Positions 12,628 to 27,359 of a DNA stretch of 64,000 nt are shown here, one piece after another; the stretch's first letter is position 1; every line of letters begins with the position of its first letter. Made by a program: the position numbers and the translations under genes. The stretch spans positions 75,561,494-75,625,493 of the forward strand of contig CM042013.1 in the NCBI GenBank assembly GCA_023525715.1, read 5' to 3'. The DNA is from Cichorium intybus. Its lineage: Eukaryota > Streptophyta > Magnoliopsida > Asterales > Asteraceae. The notes beneath the pieces were generated by a model. It worked only from the letters and a program-made list of their open reading frames with translations, ran no database searches and had not been told where the DNA came from.

Positions 12628-15600
12628 ATGACGCACGTCGCTGCGTGGAACTCTCGCGGTCTCTGTAAGCTTTCTCATCAGAAAGCTTTGAGAGAGCTTA
12701 TCCGCGATCAAAATCTCCAAATTTGTGCCGCCATTGAAACTCGTGCTTCATTCTCTAAGCTCCCTCGTATCTATAATCGTGTCTTTGGCTCCTGGTCTTG
12801 GTCATCCAACGGGCTTTTTTTCACTCGAGGGACTAGAATTGTGGTTGCCTGGGACCCGCTGGTTGTTGATATGATGCTTCTCGACTCCAATGATCAGGTT
12901 ATGCATTTCAGCGTTAAAATTCGTGCTTCTAATAAATCCTTCTTCTGCTCGTTCATCTATGCTCATAATAATCACATGCTGCGTCGCTCTCTATGGGATT
13001 CTCTTGCGGCTCATAAACATGTTGTTAAAGCTGCCCCCTGGATCGTGTTGGGTGATTTCAATGTTGCTCTTGACATGAAAGATAGCACTGCTGGGGCGTC
13101 TCGTATCTCTCGTGGCATGGATGATTTCAGGGACTGTGTGAATTGGATTGAGATGGAGGACCTTAATTTCAAAGGTCTCTTCTACACCTGGACCAAGTCT
13201 CCTAACGGTTACGGTGGCATTCTCAAGAAGCTTGATCGTGTCATGGGTAATCAGCGCTTCGTTGCTTCTTTCCCCTCTGCTTCTGTCACTTTTCTCCCTT
13301 ACCGATCGTCCGACCATTCCCTTATTGTGCTTTCTCTCCCCCTCAAATCCCCGTTCAAGCCTAAACCGTTCAAGTTCCCTAATTTTCTGACCTATAAGAA
13401 CGAGTTTAAGCATGTTGTTGCTTCTTCTTGGGATCCCAATATCCCCGGCCATCATATGTATAAGGTTTTCCAAAACCTGAAAAATCTGAAAGCGCCTTTT
13501 CGCAAGCTGCTGCGTAGCCAGGGCAACCTCTTCTCTAAGGTTATCTGTCTTCGTACTGAGCTTGATAGAGTTCAGATTGCTCTGGATCGGGACCCTTTCA
13601 ATATGCCTCTCCGTGACGAACAATGCAGGTACCTTCTCTCTTATAACGAGGCTTGCCTAGATGAAGAGAGGTTCCTGAAACCGAAGGCTAAGGTTGACTG
13701 GCTTCGTGAGGGTGATAAAAACTCTGCTTTCTTCCACAAGTCTGTTAAAAGTCACTAATGGTTTCTCGGTTAAGTTCTTCAAGTCTGCTTGGGATATCAT
13801 GGGGCACGATTTTTGTTCGGCGGTTAAGGAGTTCTTCTCTTCTGGTAAAATCCTTAACTCGCTCAACAACACCGCGCTTGCTCTCATCCCTAAGGTTGAC
13901 TCCCCGTCTAAAGTCACTGATTTCCGCCCAATCGCCTGTTGTAACGTTGTTTACAAATGTATCAGCAAGATCATTGCGGATCGTATAAAAACCACCTCTC
14001 TTCTCTGGTTGATGAAAACCAGTCTGCTTTCATTCCAGGGCACCTGATCACTGATAATGTTCTTCTTGTCCAGGAGCTCATGCGTGATTATCATTGTCAT
14101 CGTGGTCCCCCAGGTGTGCGTTTAAAGTCGATATCCAAAAAGCTTACGATACGGTTGACTGGTTTTTTCTTCGCACCATCTTGGTTGGGTTTGGTTTCCC
14201 CATTCGTATGATTGACTGGATCATGACGTGTGTCTCCACTGCTGCTTACTCTGTGAGCATCACTGGTAATATGCACGGATTCTTCGACGGTAAAAGGGGC
14301 ATCCGTCAGGGTGACCCCCTCTCTCCCTATCTCTTCACTCTTGTCATGGAGGTGCTTAACCTTATGATCATGAGAAACATCTCTGACTCCGATTCTTTTA
14401 AATTCCATCGGCAATGTGAGAAGCAAAGTATCACCCATCTTTGCTTTGCCAATGACCTTCTTCTCTTCTGTCATGGCGATAGCTCTTCGGTTCGTGTCAT
14501 AAATGACTCTCTTGCTGAATTCTCTAGGGTCTCTGGGCTCCACCCTAACAAAGCGAAGAGTGAAGCCTTCTACTGCAATGTTGGTGAGAGGACCAGAGCT
14601 TCCATTGATCGTATTGTTAGGTTTCCGGAGGGATCTCTCCCTGTCCGATACCTTGGTGTCCCTCTCATCACCAGTCGTCTTGTCCACAAGGACTGTAAAC
14701 GCCTAGTTGATAAAGTCAAATGCAGGATTAACGACTCGAAGAACAAGTCTCTCTCTTTTGCCGGTCGTCTCCAACTCATCCTCTCTGTCCTTTCTTCCAT
14801 GCAAATTTATTGGGCTTCCGTTTTTATTCTTCCTAAATCTATCTCTAACGAGATTGAGAAACTCACTATGGGTTTCCTCTGGTGCAACGGTGAGATGAAG
14901 CGTGGTAAAGCCAAAGTCTCATGGAAGACTGTATGTCTCCCTAAGACCCATGGTGGTCTGGGTATCCGTAACCTTGCTGTTTGGAATATTGCCCTTATGG
15001 CTTCCCATACCTGGAGACTCCTTTCTAATAAGGATTCTCTCTGGGTCAGGTGGATCCACTCGTACCGCCTCTGTGGGCGTAACTTCTAGGATGCCCCCAA
15101 GAAGCACGGTATGGGCTGTGCATGGCGCAATAACCTCGACATGCGGGGTAAGAATAGGGGCTTTATTGTATCCAAGGTTGGTGATGGCTACTCTACGTCT
15201 GCTTGGTTCGATAACTGGCATCCTGCTGGTCCCCTCTCTCAGTTCTTATCCGCCCGTAAAATCCATACTGCGGGCTTCACTCCTGATTCTAAGGTTGCTG
15301 ACCTTGTCCTCAACGGGTGTTGGGTGCGCCCCTATTGCTGGCAGGACTCCCATCCCGTTCTGCTTTCTCATAACCCCCTTCCCTTTCCACGTCCGTTCCT
15401 GATAAACTCCTCTGGAGTTCTGGTGACGGTAAGGTCTCTCCTTTTTCTGTCCGTTCTGTCTGGCACTCTATACGCCCCTCGGACCAGCCTGTGGACTGGT
15501 ATCATCTTGTTTGGTACTCCCAGAATATCCCTAGACATGCCTTCATTCTTTGGGTTGCTCTCAAAGATCGTCTAAAGACCCATGATAAAATCAGAAGCTG

Positions 15601-16000
15601 GGAGACTAACGCCAACCTTATCTGTGCCTTCTGCGGTGATTGTTCCGATTCCCTTCCACATCTTTTCTTTGAGTGTGCTTTCCCTTCTATGGTTTGGCAT
15701 GATCTTCAGCATGTTATGAACCTCTCCTTCCCCACAAATTGCTGGTCGGATATCATCAATCTCCTAAAGCCCATCACTAAGGGTAAGACCGTTTGGTCCA
15801 TTATCCGAAGACTTGTGCTTGCGGGAGCTATCTACCACATTTGGCAGGAAAGAAATAACCGGATTTTTAAGAATAAGAGACAATCGTATCATGATGTTGT
15901 CAAGACTATTATTGATGATGTCCGTTGTAGATTGGTGAGTCTCTCTATGAAACCTTCTCCTAATGTTATTTTGGCTAAAAGAGTATGGTCCTTACCCTAA
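12628..16000 (+). pseudogene. LINE ORF2 (endonuclease, reverse transcriptase, zf-RVT), copy 1, heavily broken
   Basis: The N-terminal 376 codons (12628-13758) are an APE-type endonuclease with WNSRG, IETRA, LGDFN and SDH motifs. A 257-bp deletion relative to copy 2, at about 13752-13758, removes the linker and the start of the reverse transcriptase (the KAPGPDG block) and creates a stop. Fragments of the reverse transcriptase follow in three frames. The frame changes near 13990 and 14110 are shared with copy 2. Unique to copy 1 are FADD changed to FAND (about 14451), a Trp-to-stop at 15087-15089, and a lost C near 15370. The C-terminal zf-RVT (CAFCGDC...H...C) is at 15491-16000. This copy cannot make active enzyme. 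Confidence 0.88.
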
Positions 16001-16536
16001 CGTTGAGAGATGTATCTCATATTTTCCACTGTGGTCTATTATTCTCTCATATCTCATCTTTTCTATTATATATTTCTCTGCTTGTATGGTTTGTTTTTTT
16101 GCAGGACGTTTGCTTTTTATGTTCCTGTTATGTTCTCTGGTCCCAAAAACTGTTTTGGTTCCTAGTATTGCCTTGTTGACCATTGGGGTCTGTCCCAATG
16201 GGTCTTTTGTTGTTTATTTGGTGGGGAGTCCCCAGCCTTAAATTGTATTTATTCTTTTTATTAATAAAATTTGCCAGAGGTACCGTCCTCTTTACCCAAA
16301 AAAAATGACTTTCTAAAGAGTTATAAAAAGATGTTTTGAAAACCACTTTTGAGTTATCTAAACAAATTTTTTTAACTTATTGTCTTTTTTAGAAATCAAT
16401 AAGTCGTTTTCAAAAAGCATAGCCAAACACCCTTTTAGAGTTTGAATTTAAACCACTAATCGCCTTTTGGTCAATTTATTATGCCTTCCCAAAAACATAA
16501 ACACACTTGAGTTTATATGATAACCGATAATCATCC

Positions 16537-16675
<139 letters not shown>

Positions 16676-17113
16676 AGGATGTGATATTGACAGGAAATCA
16701 ACTAGTGCCTAATGTCAATTCTTGGGAGATAGGCTGATCTCATGGCAGTGCAAGATACGGCAGACCGTGTCAACTTCCACAGCTAAGGCTGAATACGTTG
16801 CTGCATCAGCTTGCTGTTCTCAGGTCATCCGGATGCAACATCAATTGCTAGATTATGGTTTGAACTTTCTTGACACTCCAATCTTTTGTGATAACGATGC
16901 AGTTATTCAAATTGTTAAAAACCCTATTCAGCATTTGAAAACCAAGCACATTGACATTAAAGTTCATTTATTCGAGATTGCTATGAGCATAAACTTATTC
17001 ACTTGGAACTAATTCAGACAGATAACAATGTGGCGGATCTGTTTACAAAACCTTTTGCAAAAGCTCGGTTCGATGGTGCTTGTTGGATTTTTAAAGATGA
17101 TTCGGAATTTTGA
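16676..17113 (+). pseudogene. Ty1-copia RNase H, C-terminal part, broken
   Basis: The translation starts directly at the edge of the (TA)n array and shows the end of a copia RNase H: DIDRKSTS, CQFLGDRLISW, STSTAKAEYVAAS, FCDNDAVIQIVKNP, KTKHIDI, then in another frame NNVADLFTKPF. An in-frame TAA at 16710-16712 and a frame change near 16975 break it. The end at TGA 17111-17113 is the natural pol terminus. The rest of pol is missing. Confidence 0.85.
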
Positions 17114-18843
17114 TGACTGAAAGATAAATCAAATTTTGTACTCTTTGTAATTTTTTTAGTTAAATTTGTTCATGGTTTTACTTTCTCTAATTTTCTTCCA
17201 TGTACAAATTCAGGGGGAGAATTAAAAACAACAAAAAATTATAAAATTCAAAAAATTCAAAAAATCCAAAAATATGTTTTTCCTTTTCAAAATTTAAGAA
17301 AAATCCAAAAATATGTCATTTTAATTTCTTTAGTTAGTTTTCCTTTAATTTCACTCAAATTTGCACGATCGTCAATGTTCCCGATCTATACCAATTAGGA
17401 ATACAGATCCAAATCTCTCATGTCAATGATGTGTTTCACTATCACCGTGATTTACTAAGATATTTCATTACCCTATCAATCGACGATGCACTGAGCTATA
17501 CCGCTCATTGCTGAGATAAACAACTCGTGCTGATGATTCTTATTGGTACACCACAATGAGTATGAAGCACTGACAACCTTTCTTAACCTAACCTCGAGTA
17601 TTCTAAAACTTAACTTCTAGACACTTTGGTTTAAGCCGCTCAGAGTCGAGAGTTACAAACTCTGTGCCGATGGTTATATTACGTACCGTAGTCTATCACA
17701 CACACCAATCCATTCTTACCCATTATATCTTCTGATGCAAGAAATAGACAGTTCATCAATTTTAAACCAAATGTTGATGATATTTCGCAACTCTATGCCA
17801 GTGATCTTTGCTATAACACCAATGGTAAATGTGAGGCATCAATAACCTTTCTTACCTACAAGTCTTCTAATTTAGAGTTGGATGATTCAGTGTAATATAC
17901 CATGCATTGATGACAATTCGCAAGTCTAGCCGATGGGTATATCTTGTACCAAGATATTTTACACGCTCATACCAATCTTAATCCATATTTTGTTCTAATT
18001 AAAATGTGCGTGATTCAATGTGGCTTTACCTCGCATTGATGAAACATCGAAACTCTGGGTCAGTGATCGCTGTTGTTTACCACAATAGCTGTGAGACCAC
18101 ATCACTTCACCGGAACCCTAATTGGCACCATGATGGTACACTCCGCAGAGATTTAGATACCATTGAACGTCTCGCCAAGAGCCAAGTTAACTTGTTAACT
18201 TGTTAACTGCATTGAGATCTTTGATCAAGGATTTGGAGGGGCTAAAATCAAACGGCCATGAGTAGTTCTCTGATACTCAAATCAATCGCAGTGCGTTCCT
18301 CCGTGTTCACACAGATACTACGAGTAGTCTCCTTCTGAGCCAAGGCTGAGTCCTTGAACAACTGTAGCGAGAAGGGTCTTTCTGACTCTGTGACCCACAG
18401 GTTTTTTTTGGTCATCGTTCGTTTCATGAAGCACCAGTTATCGTCAAAGACACTTAAATGAAGATTTTCAAGTGATAGAAAGAGAAGTGAAGTTCAATTT
18501 TCAACACAATCATTTCAACCCCAAAGAAAGGTGAAGCATAATTCTATGCGACAAGCTGCATTGAATTCCTCCTCAAACAGTTTTTGTTGCTACATTTTTA
18601 CCTTAAGTGATCAAGAAGTGAAAAAGAAGATTGAGACTCCAAGTACTAGTCAAAGTCAAACTCAAAGTTGGATGTACTATGTCAAAACCTATACAAGAAG
18701 TCTTTACACCTAAAGAGCGTTTAACGTCAAATTTGAAAAAAGTCCAACTGTATTTCGCAGTCATGTCTTGATCGAGCAAAGAGCTAAAATCAACATCAAA
18801 AGTAAGTTGAAGAACAATGAAAGCATTAAACCAAGGGGGATAT
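17114..18843 (+). mobile_element. 3' non-coding region and PPT of the SIRE-like copia, copy 2
   Basis: 1.7 kb between the pol stop and the purine tract at 18828-18840. A purine-rich GGGGGAGA at 17213-17220 also resembles a PPT but is followed by AT-rich DNA, not by a TG start. From 17218 it is colinear with 1-1618, including the diverged internal repeats of about 230 bp. Confidence 0.6.
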
Positions 18844-19524
18844 TGTTGGGACATAATTTTCTGGTTTAAGCTTTACATTTAAAAGGGATTAATTCGCAAT
18901 TAAATGGGCATATTGGAGTTTTCGGTATTGGACCGAAAACCCCTGTGTTCTCGGTGGCTTCATGACCGAAATCTCAGAGATTTCTGTGGGCTAGGCTTGG
19001 CGTTTTCGTTGGACTCATGTGTCGATGGGCTTAGGTTTAGGCATAGGTATATATTGTATTTTAGCCGTCATTTTGTGTGCTTGATCTATTAGGAGGTTAG
19101 TGTGATTATTGAGAGAGTAGTCGATCATCATAGGAATCTTATGTACCCGACTTTTGAGTAATCAAAGTGTGCATTGAAGATTAATTTGTGTGTTCTTGAT
19201 TCATATTGTTTGTTTCGGATTTATACTCGTTGGGATTCCGCACCAATCGAGTATTTGGATTGATACCGACTTAGATCTAAGGATTTGGGACTTACATATC
19301 CTAGTGATAATGAGTTAAGTGAATGAGACATGAGAAGTGAAAGTAGATAACACCAAGAGGTGTCTACTAAAAAGGTACATACCAAACAATGAGAAATGGA
19401 ATCAAGACTCTTAATAAGGATTTAGGAAGAAGTCTGAATTCTTGTAAGATTATGTAATTGTAAGCTAAGGTCGTTTCCCATATTAGTGATTCCGAGGACG
19501 GAATCCGTTTAAGGGGTAGATAAT
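18844..19524 (+). mobile_element. Copia 3' LTR, probably truncated, copy 2
   Basis: Starts TGTTGGGACATAATTTTC after the PPT; colinear with 1619-2300. The right end is not resolved and runs into the solo LTR. Confidence 0.55.
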
Positions 19525-22202
19525 TGTGACAACCAAAAATTTATTTATGCGTATAAGATACAATTTGACGCCTAAACATTTTGAGGATGTGCAAAAAGGT
19601 CAAATAAATGACTAAAAGTGAAAAGTTTATTGTGCAATCTTCAGAACTTTGGAGCTTTTGGACAGAAATTTAGAAAGGTATAAACTGATTTTGGTAAACC
19701 CTAGTTCCTAAATCCGAAAATTCCACATGCATGTTGAGATTGAGCATAGATTCTTGTTTCTATCACTGCTGTGAGTAAAGAATCACATATAGAATGAAAT
19801 TTTTGAGTAATGTGTTTGAAAACCCTGATGCATGTTTGAGAAAAGTTGAAATGATGAAGAAATTATGGTTGTATAACATTGATGGTTGAGTTTATGTTAG
19901 ATATCATCTGTTTTGGGTTGGATTTTTGTTAGCCAAACCCAAAGATTTATATGGAATTGGTATAAAATGAGTTTTGGTGTCAAGAATAAAGTATTATGTG
20001 AATATCGGATCATGTCAAAGCTAAACTTTTGGTGTTATTGCATCATTCCAAACTATAACATCTAAAGTGATGATTTTTTGGGTTTTGAAATAGTTAAAGA
20101 AAGTAAATATCGTTGATTTTCTGTTCTGGTCAAACTTGACCATGAAATGGGACTTTTCAATATGTTTGATACTTGTAATATATTCGTTTAGAAATATGAG
20201 AAATGAAGGTTATAAAATCGGTACTTGTGAGATCTTTATGTTATGACTAAAAGATTGTATATATACGATATTTAAAGTGCTAGTTTAAAAGTGAAACAAA
20301 AGTTGATTTGAATTATGTTGGTCAATTGTGAAGATTGGAATGGAATTATAAATTCAACCCTTTACGGGGACGATTTTAGTATATGTAAAAAGTAGTGTTT
20401 AAAAGAACATAAAACTGAATTGGAATGATATTTATGAAGTGTTGGGAATGTATTGGCGTCAAAATAATATGTTTTCAACAGTTTCTATTTTTAGAAAGTT
20501 TATTCGTTGAAATTGGCCAAAATGACATCAGCGGGTAAAATGAAGATGTTTTGACATCTAACCATAGAAATAAGTTTATAAAGATGTAAAAATTAGAAAG
20601 TTGTTGAAATAACCATGTAGAACCCGAAAATATTATTTTTGGTCAAAGTGGGACAAAAGGGGTAAAATTGTCCAAAATGGTTATTATGTTTTAAGAGTCA
20701 TACCTAACCATTGGAATGGACTTAGATAGTGATCAGAAGTAGTTCAAGAATTTTTAGACACATGTTGTATGTTTAGTCGTCTAATAAGTTCTAATCTCTT
20801 ATTGGACCAATAGAGATTGAAGGACGCATGGGAATTACGAAAGCCTAGAATTATGTGGACTAGTACAAGAGATGGGTGGATTAGTGTAGCTAGATGTACC
20901 TAGCTACTAAGGTGAGTACATGTGGCTTTTTCCCACTATGGGGTACTTGGTAAATTGATGACAAAGCTTTTACGTAGCTTTTGAATATTAAATGACATGC
21001 AATTCGTTCTATGTATTTTTTTTATTATGAAAGTTTTATATGATGATTTTGAAAGTATGTTCTGACATCAAGCCTACTCTATTATTGAAAGATCGTTTTG
21101 GCTTCAAGCCTACTATGCTTATGAAAGATTTAAATTGTTAATGTTTATATTATTGTACATGCGTCTCATGGCATTGTGTGATATTTTGTACAAAAGAAAA
21201 GCAGTGTTCTTACGCATGCATAGTGTGTGAATGCATATGAGTCGAGTAAGGTCCGGACACGTCCCCGTAACTGTACACCAAGACTCTACTGGGATGGTAC
21301 CTCCCGTCGCGAAGTAGAAGTCTCCTAAGATGCCATTATAGGAAGATTTATTCTCCTATTTTGGTAAGCTCTTGGTCTTTATATACCTTAAGATGAGGTA
21401 TATAACCGTAACCTATTGTCACAAAAGTGATTTGGTATTTTAGACCTTAAGATGCGGGTAGGCTAACTCGTAAGCTGCATTTGTGTGAGACTCATGCATT
21501 ACATACTTGCATTTTGAATGAATTATGACTATTTGAAAAAGAAAAATAAACTGTTTCTATACAAAAGTGTATTTGTATGACTCAACTTTTAAAGAAGTTT
21601 TGGAAATAAAGAATAGCTTATATGGGTTTATTTTTGCAAAGAATTTTGGAAGTAGATGTTGTCTATATGACTTAGATTTTAATGAAGTTTTTGGAAAGTA
21701 AATGTCATTTATATGACTTATTTCAAAGGGATTTTGAAAAGAAATACGCCAAATATATGATATTGCTTATACAAAATTTTTAATAATGTTTTGAGTCTAA
21801 AACCCATGTAGCTCATGAGATGTTTTCGTCTTACGTATTTTATTTTATGCCATGTATCCCATGTTTTAGACACGAGAGATAGGAGCAAGTAGATGACCTG
21901 AAGAAATTAGGATGTTAGATGGAGAGAACCTTTGCTGATGTACTGGTTTGTACTCCTAACTTCTTTTCTATGGTTTAGTTTTCTATGAAGTTGTAACCCC
22001 TGTAGTTGTTCAAACATTTGTATAACTTAATTGTCTTTGTTGGGACCGAAAATTTAAGACATGACACGACGTCATGAGAAAAGTTTTTAAAATATGACAT
22101 TTTGTTATATAAAGAAACACGTTTTTTTAAATATGAGATTTTTTTTCAACAATAAATTTTATATTACACCATTTATGGTGTATGAAAATCGGGGCGTTAC
22201 AC
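19525..22202 (+). mobile_element. Solo LTR, probably Ty3-gypsy, copy 2
   Basis: Colinear with 2301-4979, with the same TGTGAC/GTTACA ends and the same non-matching flanks. The odd right flank therefore predates the duplication. Confidence 0.5.
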
Positions 22203-24013
<1,811 letters not shown>

Positions 24014-24495
24014 GTTAGATTTAAGCTGAATAATATAATTTCCGTAGATAATACAACACACATCTCAATTTGGCAATCAAACTATTTTGACCGGTGTAAC
24101 TTGTCTTCTGCATAAAATGAACAGATTTAGAGGATATTTGAGATTGCTTTTTGAACTCAAAAAGTGATTTTTGGCAAAAGTGTGTGGCAAAAAAAGTTTT
24201 CAAAAAAGTGTTTAGATTAACTTTTATGATGGAAAATGTCAACAAGTTGATAAGTCAAAAATGATATGCTTACATACTTAGAACAATTACTACTTTTAAA
24301 TGGAGACAGTATATGTTGAACAAGAGGATGTAAACAAATAAAAGGGTTTGGTGTATTATTTATGAGGAGTATCTTTGTCTTTCGATATCAAAATTTAAAA
24401 GCCAATTGAAAAAATAAGAATACAGCTACTTCTTAAAAATGACTGGTGTATCACGTTTCCTAGTACGATTTCTGTTTTGGGTTTTGTTTTTCAAA

Positions 24496-27359
24496 ATGGC
24501 TGGTGTATCACCAGGATTAATTCCTGATCCAACTTCATCATTAGAAACTGATGATCTGCCAGGAAATCAAATTCTTTTGTTTTCTGCACAAAGTTTTATA
24601 GATCCTGAAATTACTTTCCATATGGTTGAAAAAAGAATAAAAAACATAAAAAATAAACAACCAAGGATTTTCAAACAACCTTCTATTAGAAATACATTGC
24701 TGGCAACATCGATCGACAGAAGCATACAAAAAAGAAAATTTGCTATTAACCAAAAACGGTTTGCTGCTTCAACTGAGTCTATTGATGTTTTGAAGAAATC
24801 TAATTCGCCAAAATACCGTGAACATATGCTAGACACCCTTTCTCAAAAGATTATACATGCGGCTGACACAACCAACTCGTTTAAACAAGCCTCTGAAGAT
24901 GATGGCAAATATTCTGATCATGCTTGAAAATGCCATATGAATTACCCTCTTGAGATGAGAAACGGAATGGTTGAGGAATATTCTACATCTGAAGAAAACG
25001 ATGGTGACAAAGGGGGCACGGTTAAACAAGTTTCTGAAGATAGTGGCATTATATGTCATCGGGTTAACAAGTCGGTGAAACAACTCTCTGAAGATGGTCG
25101 CAAAGATGGCACAAGCAACTCCTTTAAACAATTTTCTGAAGATGGGGAGATGATTGAAGGAATGAGCACGGAATACTCTTCATCTGAAGAGAACGATGAT
25201 AAAGAAGAAAATTCGCTCCATGACCCTATGCTTGATCTATCCACCAACAACGACGACTATATTCAGCCACACTTCACGAACGGGGTAACCAACACTTCTT
25301 CTATCATCGGCCATGCTGGTGGTGATGCTTCTCTCTTGGTTACCGGAATATCCGCTCAAAAGTCTGCTATACGTGATGGCCACGCTCCAACGGTCATCAC
25401 CTCAACTTCTCTCATCGGCCAAGGTATACCCGAACATGCTTCTTTAAATTATGAAAGTGGGAGTGCTAATGGAATATTTAAGTTAAAGGCTAAGAACAAG
25501 GTACATGTTAGTGGGAATAATCTTGAAAAGGACAAAAGTGACCATGCTTATGTCTCCACTAGGGTAGACAAAGAACCATGCTTTACCTTTCCCAATATTT
25601 TAACACCTACAACTTGTGAGTTTAATAATCCTATTCTTGCCAAACATACCATCGGCTCTTCTTCATCTCATCCGATCAAGAAAAAGCATGGCCCAAACCC
25701 TACTAATCTTCCTTCTCTATTGGGCCTTCCTAAGCCTTCTTCTCATTTGGATCACCTTAAGCCCAACTTAGCCTTTAATCCAATGTTTTCTAATAAGCCC
25801 AACAAATCTATCATAAAACAAACTAATATTATTGGTAATATGGAATCTGAAAACAAAATTAATAATGCTTGGTCCCGTAAACTCCCGATGCTCGTTAACT
25901 CTCAAGCTAATATATTAAGTGGTTCGAACAAACACTCTAGCGAGAATTTTCCATTCATCCCTAACTTAAGTAATGAAGTTGACGTGCCTGTTGATATACC
26001 GGTAACAGTAGTTAATAAAATCTGTCAAACTCATAAACGGACCATTTGTGGTTATTTTGTGGGATGTAAAATGTACTATTCGGATGTCCGTTCTATCGCT
26101 TCTAAGATGTGGTCCCAACATGGTCTAGAGGATGTTTTATTAAATGGTAATGGAGTTTATTTGTTTAAATTTAACAACGACCAAGGTCTACAACATGTAA
26201 TAACCCACGGTCCATGGACTTTTAGGGGTGCCCCCATTGTCATGCAAAAATGGAGACCCGGACTTAGCATTCATAGAAACAACCATGACAAACTTCCTCT
26301 ATGGATTAAAATACATGACATCCCTTATGAGACATGGAGTGAGGAAGGCTTAAGTCACATTGCTTCTAAAATTGGAAAGCCGCTTGCCATGGACTCTTAT
26401 ACGGCAAACATGTGCACTTATGCTGCTGGTAAAGCCGTTTATGCACGTGTACTCCTAGAAGTACCCACGCGTCCCACATGGGTTGACAAAGTGATGATCC
26501 GAATCCCTGATCCCGATACTCTTGAATTTTCTACTCATACTCTTAGAGTTGAATATGAATGGAAACCGCCTATGTGCTCCCATTGTAAGGTGTTTGGTCA
26601 TGAAACACATGTGTGTGTGTGCAAGTTATTGCTAAAGCTAATGCTACTTCTCCCACAATTACGGATAAGGTAGAACAACCTCAATTTTCTACCAGTATAG
26701 ATAAAAGTGATGATTTTATTACGGTTTCAAAAAAGAAAAATTATTCAAAACATGATTCTAAAAATGACAAGAAAAACAATGAATCTTCTAAAAGTCATCC
26801 GAGTGGAAAATACCAAAACACTTCGCAAGACTTGAGGGATAGTGGAAAATACCAAAACAATGAATCTTCTAAAAGTCATCCGAGTGGAAAATTCCAAAAA
26901 AAATAATAAATTTAAAACTAATAGAAATAAGTCGCGATTTGAGTTCCGCCCGGTTCCTAATAAGAACCGGCCCCATTCCCCCCTTTCTGATAATCCCCCA
27001 CCCGGTTTCCCTACCCCCATCGTCCGCCTTTCTTCCACCACGCCCCCGAAACAGTCTGTGCGCTCCACTCCTATCTTCAATGCATTCTCCGTTTTTGAGA
27101 GTTGTTCAATCGACATCACAGATCATCCCAATTCCACTTCCCCCTCCCCCCTACGCATGCTCCCTCCCCCATTATTTCTAATGATTTTGTCACGGATACT
27201 AATAGCCTATTCGACGATGATAATTGCATTGAGGTCGACTCTGATGATGGGGAAACTGCCCAGTTCATTGTAGGAGATATTGGATCCCCTCATGATCACC
27301 TTATGATAGCTCCGGCGTCCGAGCTGATGGACTCCACCACCCTTTCGGTTTCTATATGA
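24496..27359 (+). pseudogene. LINE ORF1 (DUF4283 plus CCHC knuckle), copy 2, broken
   Basis: Same layout as copy 1: open frame from 24496 (the ATG at 24439 is in the host duplication), TGA at 24925-24927, same frame again 24937-26673 with the DUF4283-like region and the CCHC knuckle, then a frame change at the TG run and a basic Ser/Pro-rich tail. In this copy a tandem insertion of about 60 bp (near 26830-26890) repeats the ESSKSHPSGK segment and shifts the frame again. The last part (27102-27359) ends in TGA overlapping the ORF2 ATG by four bases (ATGA at 27356-27359). The TGA and the TG-run shift are shared with copy 1, so they predate the duplication. Confidence 0.85.

Larger units (their letters stand above)
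9748..16310 (+). mobile_element. L1-clade LINE, copy 1, with target duplications
   Basis: The direct repeat AAAAATGACT lies at 9748-9757 and 16301-16310, next to the A-run that ends the element. Between them are ORF1, ORF2 and a 300-bp 3' UTR, about 6.54 kb. The 3' UTR ends with a small hairpin (AGAGG/CCTCT near 16275-16289) just before the A-tail; such 3' stem-loops are used by some LINE reverse transcriptases. The same duplication flanks copy 2, so one insertion preceded the segmental duplication. Confidence 0.9.
9397..16434. mobile_element. Tourist-like MITE split by a LINE, copy 1
   Basis: Left end GAGGGTGTTTG (9397-9407) and right end CAAACACCCTT (16424-16434) are inverted copies. The repeat goes on with GCTTTTTGA on both arms, and TTA lies outside each end (9394-9396, 16435-16437). 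TTA duplications and a GGGTGTTTG-type terminus fit PIF/Harbinger-Tourist elements. Without the LINE the element would be about 475 bp. A hAT-type reading is possible because TTTAGAG also occurs on both sides. Confidence 0.6.

Noticed and set aside
12991..13623. Minus-strand ORF of 210 codons inside LINE ORF2 (and 27719-28351, 14097-14687, 29082-29672)
   Set aside because: Shadow of the well-supported endonuclease/reverse transcriptase frame on the plus strand.
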